The notes under the pieces: generated by a model
Database searches by the model: none
What the model was told of the DNA's origin: nothing
The model's input: only the letters and a program-made list of their open reading frames with translations
Shown here: positions 7,103-13,197 of the stretch, in pieces
How positions within the stretch are numbered: the first letter of the stretch is position 1
How the letters are laid out: the number at the start of each line of letters is the position of its first letter
Origin: Synergistaceae bacterium
GTDB taxonomy: Bacteria; Synergistota; Synergistia; Synergistales; Aminobacteriaceae
Length of the DNA: 14,628 nucleotides
Assembly: GCA_009778055.1 (NCBI GenBank)
Contig: WRKN01000045.1
Span: forward strand, 1 to 14,628
Reading direction: 5' to 3'
Position numbers and translations under genes: made by a program

Positions 7103-9952
7103 TTGACCGAATTCATAAGTATCAAAGGCGCGAGGGAACACAATCTCAAAAACTTGAGCGTAGACATTCCGCGCGGAAAACTGGTCGTCATCACCGGACC
7201 GTCCGGTTCCGGCAAGTCGTCCCTGGCGTTCGACACGCTGTACGCCGAGGGGCAGCGCCGCTACGTGGAGTCGCTTTCAGCCTACGCGCGGCAGTTCCTC
7301 GGGATGCAGAAAAAACCCGACGTGGACGACATATCGGGTCTTTCCCCCGCCATATCCATCGAACAAAAAGGGACGGGGCACAACCCGCGTTCCATCGTGG
7401 GAACCGTCACGGAAATTTACGACTACCTGCGCCTGCTCTACGGCCGAGTGGGGACGCCCTACTGCCCGCAGTGCGGCAAACCCGTCATACGGCACTCAAT
7501 TGACGAGATAATGACGCTAATCTTCCAGAACGACCTGGGAAAACGCGTGGAAATCCTCTCTCCGCTGGTGCGCGGCAAAAAGGGCGAGTTCAAAAACTTA
7601 TTCGCCCAGACGCGCGAGAAGGGCTATACGCGCGTACGGGTGGACGGCGCCGTACTGTGGCTGGAAGAGGACATAGAACTGGATAAAAAGAAGCGGCACA
7701 GCATTGAGGTCGTCATCGACCGCCTGAAGGTCTCGGAAGACCGCCGGAGCCGTATCGCGGAGTCCATAGAGGCGGCGTTCCGCCTTTCCAGCGGTTACGT
7801 TCTGATCGCCCCGGAAAACGAGAAGGAGCGCGTGATGACGGAGAACTACGCCTGCGCGGGCTGTGATGTGACGATGCCGGAAATCGAGCCGCGCCTGTTT
7901 TCGTTCAACAACCCGTTCGGCGCGTGCCCCGACTGCGCCGGACTCGGCAGCCACGAGCATTTTTCGGAGGAGCTTTCAATAGACCCCGACCGCGCCCTTG
8001 AGGAAGGAGCGATTTTACCGTGGAAGACTAAGCCGTACTTTCTTACGAAAATCGCCCTTTTCGCGAAAAAATATAACTGGGATCTTTCGCCGAAGTACAA
8101 AGACCTGCCTCAAGACGTCAAAAATTTCATCCTGTACGGCAACGACGACCGCGTCCTCATGAACGGGGGCATTTTCGACCGGCAGTACATGGGGCGCTAC
8201 GAAGGGCTGCTGAACTGGCTGGAGGCCCGCTGGGGCGATACCGAGTCCGAGGCCGTCATGGAAGAACTCTCCCCCTACCGGGTGGAGGATGCCTGCGCGT
8301 CCTGCAACGGGCTGCGGCTGCGTCCCGAGGCCCTCAACGTCAAGGTCGGAGGCTACGGCATAGGGGCGCTTTTGGCGATGCCGGTGGATGAGCTGGCCAA
8401 GGTCACGAAAAATTTTAAGCTGGGAAAAACTCACGCGCGCATTGTGGAGCAGGTGACGGCCGAAATTCAAAAGCGCCTGGATTTTCTGGTCGAGGTGGGG
8501 GTCGGATATTTATCCCTTTTGCGGCGCGCGGACACCCTTTCAGGCGGCGAAAGCCAGAGGATGAGGCTGGCGACGCAGATAGGCTCGAAGCTCAGCGGCG
8601 TGCTGTACGTCCTGGACGAGCCGACAATCGGCTTACATTCCCGCGACACGGAGCGCCTGGTCATGGCGCTGGAGTCCATCCGCGACCTCGGCAACACGGT
8701 GGTCGTTGTCGAGCACGACCGGGAAACGATGAAGTCCGCCGACGCGCTTATCGAGATGGGGCCTGCCGCGGGTGAGCGCGGAGGGGAAATAACGTATCAC
8801 GGAACCTACGAGGACGTTCTCAAGACCGACGGGCTGACCGGCCCTTACCTTCGGGGAGAGGCGTCCGGAATCGTCGCCCGCGGAAACCGGCGGGAGCCTG
8901 ACGGCTGGTTCGCCGTGGAAGGCGCTGAACATCACAACCTGAAAAAAATCGACGTAAAAATCCCCAAGGGGGTTTTTACCTGTATCTGCGGCGTGTCGGG
9001 CTCGGGCAAGAGCAGTTTTGTTTACGACGTGCTGTACAAAGGCATGAAGCGCCTGCTTGACCGCGACTTCCGCGAGCGTCCGGGGCAGCACAAGGCTATC
9101 GTCGGCGGCGAGGGCTTCGATAACGTAGTCCTGGTGGACCAAAGCCCCATAGGGCGCACTCCCCGCTCCAACCCCGCCACCTACACGGGCGTTTTTTCGC
9201 TGATCCGCGACTTCTTCGCCGAGATGACAGAGGCCAAAATTCGGGGCTACAAGGCGGGGCGGTTCAGCTTCAACGTCAAAGGAGGCCGCTGCGAGGCCTG
9301 CGGCGGGGCCGGATCCGTCAGGGTATCCATGCTCTTCCTGCCGGACATATACGTGGACTGCGAGGTCTGCGGCGGAACCCGCTACAACCACGAGACGCTG
9401 GAAGTCCGTTTCAAGGACAAATCCATCGCCGACGTGCTCGGCATGACGGTGGGCGAGGCCGTTGAATTTTTCGCGGACATCCCGAGGATAGCGTCGAAGC
9501 TGCGCCTGATCCAGGACGCCGGGTTGGGGTACATCCGCCTGGGGCAGTCGGCCCTCACCTTGTCGGGGGGCGAGGCCCAGAGGGTGAAGCTCTCGAAGGA
9601 ACTGGCGAAGCGCTTCGGCGGAAAGACTCTTTACCTGCTGGACGAGCCGACGACCGGGCTTTTTTACACGGACGTGCGGAAACTGCTCGAAATCGTCCAT
9701 CGCATGGTGGACCAGGGCAGTACGGTGGTGTTCATCGAGCACAACCTGGACGTTCTTCTGTCCGCCGACCACATCGTCGACCTTGGCCCCGAGGGGGGAG
9801 AGGGCGGCGGCAGTATTGTCGCCGAGGGAACTCCGGAAAAAGTAGCTAATTCCAACAAGGGCCACACGTCGAGATACCTGAAAGAATACATGGAAGAACT
9901 GGCCTCACGCGAGGCGGGAAAGAAAAAGGCTAAAAAAGCTAAAAAGGCTTAA
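7103..9952 (+). CDS. uvrA: Excinuclease ABC subunit UvrA
   Basis: At 949 aa this is a full-length UvrA, the ATPase that scans DNA for damage with UvrB in nucleotide excision repair. It has two ABC modules. The first has Walker A G-P-S-G-S-G-K-S at about 32-39, signature L-S-G-G-E-S-Q-R, and Walker B L-D-E-P-T-I-G-L-H. The second has Walker A G-V-S-G-S-G-K-S from G630, signature L-S-G-G-E-A-Q-R, and Walker B L-D-E-P-T-T-G-L. The first zinc module (C-A-G-C, then C-P-D-C, around residue 251-278) and the second (C-E-A-C, then C-E-V-C, from about 730) both keep all four cysteines. In the second Walker B the usual histidine after T-T-G-L is Phe854. The C-terminus is a short lysine-alanine tail. Translation begins at TTG. 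No uvrB or uvrC is adjacent. Confidence 0.98.
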   Translation: MTEFISIKGAREHNLKNLSVDIPRGKLVVITGPSGSGKSSLAFDTLYAEGQRRYVESLSAYARQFLGMQKKPDVDDISGLSPAISIEQKGTGHNPRSIVGTVTEIYDYLRLLYGRVGTPYCPQCGKPVIRHSIDEIMTLIFQNDLGKRVEILSPLVRGKKGEFKNLFAQTREKGYTRVRVDGAVLWLEEDIELDKKKRHSIEVVIDRLKVSEDRRSRIAESIEAAFRLSSGYVLIAPENEKERVMTENYACAGCDVTMPEIEPRLFSFNNPFGACPDCAGLGSHEHFSEELSIDPDRALEEGAILPWKTKPYFLTKIALFAKKYNWDLSPKYKDLPQDVKNFILYGNDDRVLMNGGIFDRQYMGRYEGLLNWLEARWGDTESEAVMEELSPYRVEDACASCNGLRLRPEALNVKVGGYGIGALLAMPVDELAKVTKNFKLGKTHARIVEQVTAEIQKRLDFLVEVGVGYLSLLRRADTLSGGESQRMRLATQIGSKLSGVLYVLDEPTIGLHSRDTERLVMALESIRDLGNTVVVVEHDRETMKSADALIEMGPAAGERGGEITYHGTYEDVLKTDGLTGPYLRGEASGIVARGNRREPDGWFAVEGAEHHNLKKIDVKIPKGVFTCICGVSGSGKSSFVYDVLYKGMKRLLDRDFRERPGQHKAIVGGEGFDNVVLVDQSPIGRTPRSNPATYTGVFSLIRDFFAEMTEAKIRGYKAGRFSFNVKGGRCEACGGAGSVRVSMLFLPDIYVDCEVCGGTRYNHETLEVRFKDKSIADVLGMTVGEAVEFFADIPRIASKLRLIQDAGLGYIRLGQSALTLSGGEAQRVKLSKELAKRFGGKTLYLLDEPTTGLFYTDVRKLLEIVHRMVDQGSTVVFIEHNLDVLLSADHIVDLGPEGGEGGGSIVAEGTPEKVANSNKGHTSRYLKEYMEELASREAGKKKAKKAKKA

Positions 9953-9978
9953 AAAATATGGAACAGTGATGAGAGTTT

Positions 9979-10007
9979 TTGCCAAAAATATATGCGTATG
10001 CTATACT
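9979..10007 (+). promoter_or_regulatory. Promoter of the rpmH cluster
   Basis: TTGCCA (9979-9984) and TATACT (10002-10007) are separated by exactly 17 bp, and TG at 9999-10000 gives an extended -10. Transcription would start near 10014 and give a leader of about 30 nt carrying GAGGAGGT (10029-10036), 9 nt before the rpmH start. This is the best-formed promoter in the window, as expected for a ribosomal protein gene. Confidence 0.65.
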
Positions 10008-10045
10008 ACCGACGCTTGACATATGTATGAGGAGGTTTATATTCC

Positions 10046-10186
10046 GTGAGAAAAGGAACCTTTCAACCTCACCGAAGACCGCGTAAGAGAAAGATTGGAT
10101 TTCTCGCCCGTTCTTCTTCGCCAACGGGACGCGCGATTTTACGCAACAGAAGGCGAAAGGGCCGTAAGTGCCTGTCAACGGCCTAA
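10046..10186 (+). CDS. rpmH: 50S ribosomal protein L34
   Basis: A 46-aa, strongly basic protein: MRKGTFQPHRRPRKRKIGFL then A-R-S-S-S-P-T-G-R-A-I-L and an R-R-R-K-G-R-K tail. T-F-Q-P-H, G-F-L-A-R and G-R-x-I-L-x-x-R-R-x-K-G-R are the L34 hallmarks. It is a small component of the large ribosomal subunit. GTG start, with GAGGAGGT 9 nt upstream. The gene for the RNase P protein begins inside its last codons, the usual bacterial pairing. Confidence 0.97.
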   Translation: MRKGTFQPHRRPRKRKIGFLARSSSPTGRAILRNRRRKGRKCLSTA

Positions 10187-10545
10187 CGATAAAAAAAGGG
10201 TGGGAGTTTGATCTGATATTCCGCACCGGCCTTCGCGCACAAGGAGAGCTGGTGCGGTTGTTGTTTTTAAGGGAAACCGGAACACAAGCGCCGGCGGGGG
10301 TTCGCGTTGGATACGCGGTAGGCAGGCGGCAGGGCAAGGCTCATGTGCGCAGCCGGGGCAAACGCGTTTTGCGGGAAGCCTTTCGGAGGCTCAGTCCTTG
10401 GGTGTTTCCTAACGTGACCGTGGTGGCGTCCCTCAAGGACAAGGCCCTTTGTTCCAAGTCAAATGAAATTTATTATGATATGGCGCGTGTCTTGAGGAAA
10501 AACGGACTGTTGAAACCTGACTGGCCCGGCGCCATGTGGAAATAA
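10168..10545 (+). CDS. rnpA: Ribonuclease P protein component
   Basis: A 125-aa basic protein that binds the RNase P RNA and helps it remove 5' leaders from pre-tRNAs. The central signature reads G-Y-A-V-G-R-R-Q-G-K-A-H-V-R-S-R-G-K-R-V-L and then R-E-A-F-R-R. This is the RNase P protein helix, except that the usual R-N-R is R-S-R here. The GTG start overlaps the end of rpmH by 19 nt, and AAAGG within rpmH (10156-10160) is suitably spaced. No later start codon would keep the conserved N-terminal segment. Confidence 0.95.
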   Translation: MPVNGLTIKKGWEFDLIFRTGLRAQGELVRLLFLRETGTQAPAGVRVGYAVGRRQGKAHVRSRGKRVLREAFRRLSPWVFPNVTVVASLKDKALCSKSNEIYYDMARVLRKNGLLKPDWPGAMWK

Positions 10546-10563
10546 AATCCGCTTCCGGCCGGT

Positions 10564-10824
10564 ATGAACTTTGCCGTGCGTGTTTCGGTTTTGCTGATCC
10601 GGGGTTATCAGAAATGCGTCTCCCCTCTGCTGGGAGCGCGCTGCCGGTTTTACCCCAGTTGTTCGCAGTATGCTATTCTGGCGATGACCGAGTGGGGCTT
10701 TTTCAAAGGCGCGTGGCTCGCGGTCAAACGCCTTGTCCGATGCGGACCCTGGCACGAGGGAGGTTACGACCCTCCGCCCCCGCGGAAACGGACAGAGTTG
10801 AAAATAAGTAAATCAAGTTCTTAG
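10564..10824 (+). CDS. yidD: Membrane protein insertion efficiency factor YidD
   Basis: An 86-aa protein with the YidD core: an N-terminal amphipathic/hydrophobic helix, I-R-G-Y-Q-K-C-V-S-P-L-L-G, C-R-F-Y-P-S-C-S-Q-Y-A, and R-C-G-P-W-H-E-G-G-Y-D-P-P-P. YidD assists YidC-dependent insertion of inner-membrane proteins. It lies between rnpA and yidC, the conserved location, 18 nt after rnpA. Confidence 0.96.
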   Translation: MNFAVRVSVLLIRGYQKCVSPLLGARCRFYPSCSQYAILAMTEWGFFKGAWLAVKRLVRCGPWHEGGYDPPPPRKRTELKISKSSS

Positions 10825-10832
10825 GACGGTGA
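10823..10832 (+). promoter_or_regulatory. Ribosome binding site that decides the yidC start
   Basis: AGGACGGTGA contains GGTGA, complementary to the 16S 3' end, ending 5 nt before the TTG at 10838. The alternative GTG at 10829 lies inside this site and would be left only 2 nt from AGGA, so TTG 10838 is favoured. Confidence 0.5.
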
Positions 10833-10837
10833 CTTTT

Positions 10838-11692
10838 TTGGGAGCTTTGTGGAGAATGGCCGGGGACGGCCTGATGTGGATTTTGACGTGGATACACGGC
10901 ATAACAAATTCGTGGGGGCTTGCTATCATTGGCCTTACGCTTCTGGTGAGGCTTGCGATGCATCCTCTTACCAAAAAGCAGATGGACAGCATGAAAAAGA
11001 TGCAGGAACTGCAGCCCCGCATGAAAGTTATACAGGAAAAATACGCCGAAGACAAAGAAACGCAGAGCAAAAAGGTCATGGAACTCTACAAAGAAAACAA
11101 CGTCAACCCGGCTTCCGGCTGCTTGCCGTTGCTGATACAGCTTCCCATATTCATCCTGCTTTACAACGTGCTGTCAAGGCACGGTTTCCCAAACGCGACG
11201 TTTCTGACTATCCACCTTGACGGCTCGATTCTGACGATGATCGCGGAGGCCATTAACCTGGTGGACCCGGCCACGTTTGAGAAGATTCCAATCAAGGTGC
11301 TGAACGAGGCGACAGGACATTATATTCTCAACCCGCAGTTAGGGTTTATGGTGGTAATTTTTTCCGCCATGACAAACCTGCCGCTTTTGTTCTCCAACAT
11401 GGGGATGTGGCTGCCCAACACCGTGCTTTTAATGGTAATCTCCTTTTTGACGTGGTACCAGCAGCGCCTCGCGTCGTCCGGCAACCCCCAAATGGCGATG
11501 ATGAACTGGTTCATGCCTTTGTTTATGACCTTTATATGCGTTAGCCTTCCCGGCGGCGTGCTGCTTTACTGGGGTGTTTCGTCTTTAATCGGAGTGGTGT
11601 CTCAGGTATTTGTCATGCGCAAAACAAGTGTGGAGATGCAGAAAAAACCCGTTTTGTTGCAGGAAAAGCCCACGCATAAAGAAGCGGGATAA
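10838..11692 (+). CDS. yidC: Membrane protein insertase YidC (Oxa1 family)
   Basis: The protein is 284 aa from TTG 10838 (287 aa from GTG 10829). It inserts and folds inner-membrane proteins, alone or with SecYEG. The first core helix ends in L-L-V-R-L-A-M-H-P-L-T-K-K-Q; this arginine sits in the hydrophilic groove in characterised homologues. A charged cytoplasmic hairpin follows, then N-P-A-S-G-C-L-P-L-L-I-Q-L-P-I-F and further helices ending in L-P-G-G-V-L-L-Y-W-G-V-S. It lacks both the large periplasmic domain of proteobacterial YidC and a lipoprotein signal of the Bacillus SpoIIIJ kind. The basic tail is typical. It follows yidD at once and precedes jag, the standard order. Confidence 0.95.
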   Translation: MGALWRMAGDGLMWILTWIHGITNSWGLAIIGLTLLVRLAMHPLTKKQMDSMKKMQELQPRMKVIQEKYAEDKETQSKKVMELYKENNVNPASGCLPLLIQLPIFILLYNVLSRHGFPNATFLTIHLDGSILTMIAEAINLVDPATFEKIPIKVLNEATGHYILNPQLGFMVVIFSAMTNLPLLFSNMGMWLPNTVLLMVISFLTWYQQRLASSGNPQMAMMNWFMPLFMTFICVSLPGGVLLYWGVSSLIGVVSQVFVMRKTSVEMQKKPVLLQEKPTHKEAG

Positions 11693-11711
11693 CGAAAAGA
11701 GGTAAAAAACC

Positions 11712-12380
11712 GTGGAAAATGACATGCATCTTGTTTTTGAGACGGCGTCGATAGAGGACGCTTTGAGTCAAGCCTCCCAAAAATGGGGCGTACCGTCAGA
11801 CGATTTGAAAGCGGAGGTAGTAAACGAGGAAAAGAGTTTTTTCGGGCTGTTCGGCAGGAAGCTGAAAGTGCGGATAGAACCCCAAAAGCCCCTGTTGCTG
11901 CTCAAAAGCCGCGCTTTTTTATCCGAAACGTTTGAGCTTATGGGACTCAAAATGACGCCATGCCTCCAGGACAATGAATACATGATAACTCTCGAAGGGC
12001 CTGACTCGGATATTATCGTCGGACGCCACGGCGACGGGCTGAAAGCGATGGAGTACCTGCTGAATCTGGCGCTGCGCCCCCTGAAGGAAGAACCCAGAAT
12101 CAGGCTGGACTCCGGAGGATACAGAGAGCGCCGCACGCGAAGCCTGGAACGCCTGGCGGAAGCCTCGGCGCGGAAAGTCATAGAGCGCGGCGCGCCGTTG
12201 CGTCTTGAGCCTATGCTCAGTTGGGAACGCTGGGTGATCCACACGACGCTGAAAGACCGCGCCGACGTGGAAACGCAATCGGTTGGGGAATCCCCTGACC
12301 GCAAAGTGGTCATAATGCCCAAATTAAAAGCGGCGGACCGTATGGAAAGCGGACGGGCGCGAGTCCGTTACCGGCGGTAA
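11712..12380 (+). CDS. jag: RNA-binding protein Jag / KhpB
   Basis: A 222-aa cytoplasmic protein with three domains. An N-terminal Jag-N domain (about 6-57) contains E-V-V-N-E-E-K-S-F-F-G-L-F-G. A KH domain follows with the loop G104-R-H-G107 followed by D-G-L-K-A-M-E-Y-L-L-N-L. A C-terminal R3H domain contains R173-x3-H177 (E-R-W-V-I-H). KhpB partners with KhpA to bind many RNAs and affects cell division in Gram-positive species. The GTG start has AGAGGT (11698-11703) 8 nt upstream. The gene is 19 nt behind yidC, as in many genomes. Confidence 0.94.
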   Translation: MENDMHLVFETASIEDALSQASQKWGVPSDDLKAEVVNEEKSFFGLFGRKLKVRIEPQKPLLLLKSRAFLSETFELMGLKMTPCLQDNEYMITLEGPDSDIIVGRHGDGLKAMEYLLNLALRPLKEEPRIRLDSGGYRERRTRSLERLAEASARKVIERGAPLRLEPMLSWERWVIHTTLKDRADVETQSVGESPDRKVVIMPKLKAADRMESGRARVRYRR

Positions 12381-12393
12381 GAGGAATATTTAT

Positions 12394-13197
12394 TTGTTCC
12401 CGGTTTTATTCCGTATCGGAAACATTCCGATTGATACTTACTATGTGGTCTGGTTCGCGGCGTTGTCTTTGGCTTTGCGCTGGACAATCGGGCGCATGGC
12501 TCTTTATGGAATCGACGACGGCGAAGGGCGGAGGGTAATAGCCTGGGGCTTCCTGGGAATGTTGCTTGGCGCGTCCTCCGTAGATTATATTTGGAATTTT
12601 TCTGATTACTGGAACAACCCGTCTCTGATTTTCGACGTTAACGCAGGCGGGCTTTCCGAGAAGGGCGCCATTTTGGGGGCTATTGCCGTTACGCTTGTGA
12701 TATGCCGGCGCAGCGGCGGGGTATCGTTCTTCGCTCTGTGCGAAGCGGCGATTATTCCGGCCTTTTCGGCCATAGCCCTGGGGCGTATGGGATGTTTCCT
12801 GGCAGGCTGCTGCGCCGGCGTTGAAAGCGCGTTCCCGCTGGCGCTTCATTTCCCCTATGACGCGCCGTCGGTGACCAGGCACGCGACGCAGATTTATTAT
12901 TCGCTTTCGGCCGCCTTAATCTTGTCGGCGCTCATTTTCATCGAGAAATGGTTCATCCGGCGCGGACAGGGACACCCCCCCCCGCGCCCCGTGCTTATGC
13001 CCCTGGGGCTGATTTTTTATTCGATCATGCGGATAGCGGTGGACTCCCTGCGGGCTAACTCCGAGGAGCTTCTGTCGTCAAACATAGCCCTCGCGCTTAT
13101 GATACCACTTGAAGCGGCATGGTTCCTGACTTCATGGAACGCGTTCCGCAGGCGTCTCCAGGGACATGCCCGCGTACCAGGTACAGATATTCCCTAG
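12394..13197 (+). CDS. Lgt-family (prolipoprotein diacylglyceryl transferase-like) protein, divergent
   Basis: A 267-aa polytopic membrane protein of the Lgt family, whose founding member transfers diacylglycerol from phosphatidylglycerol to the lipobox cysteine. Family features visible are G-G-L-S-E-K-G-A-I-L-G at 85-95, L-G-R-M-G-C-F-L-A-G-C-C-A-G at 129-142, R-H-A-T-Q-I-Y at 162-168, and R213-x3-D217-x2-R220. Several residues important in the E. coli enzyme differ: the histidine of S-F-H-G-G is Lys90, the asparagine of G-R-I-G-N is Cys134, and the following N-G-E is A-G-C. This is the cysteine-rich G-C-F-L-A-G-C-C subgroup, so activity on prolipoproteins is likely but not certain. The start is TTG with AAGAGGA (12379-12385) upstream. 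A C9 run at 12975-12983 lies inside the gene. Its stop overlaps the stop of the opposing gene. Confidence 0.82.
   Translation: MFPVLFRIGNIPIDTYYVVWFAALSLALRWTIGRMALYGIDDGEGRRVIAWGFLGMLLGASSVDYIWNFSDYWNNPSLIFDVNAGGLSEKGAILGAIAVTLVICRRSGGVSFFALCEAAIIPAFSAIALGRMGCFLAGCCAGVESAFPLALHFPYDAPSVTRHATQIYYSLSAALILSALIFIEKWFIRRGQGHPPPRPVLMPLGLIFYSIMRIAVDSLRANSEELLSSNIALALMIPLEAAWFLTSWNAFRRRLQGHARVPGTDIP

Noticed and set aside
8633..9865. A 410-codon open frame on the minus strand
   Set aside because: It lies wholly antisense to uvrA, whose conserved motifs cover the same bases; the translation is compositionally odd with no recognisable domain. It is a shadow of GC-rich codon bias.
9922..9957. A-rich repeats with a small AAGC/GCTT inverted repeat at the end of uvrA
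   Set aside because: The stem is only 4 bp and no T-run follows; the repeats are explained by lysine-alanine codons at the UvrA C-terminus.
10016..10043. TTGACA (10016-10021) with TATATT (10038-10043), 16-bp spacer
   Set aside because: Transcription would start inside rpmH and the spacer contains the rpmH ribosome binding site; the 9979-10007 promoter fits better.
9953..10045. Possible replication origin upstream of rpmH
   Set aside because: No DnaA-box cluster (TTATCCACA-like) or AT-rich unwinding repeats are seen in this 93-bp gap; it is explained by a promoter and ribosome binding site.
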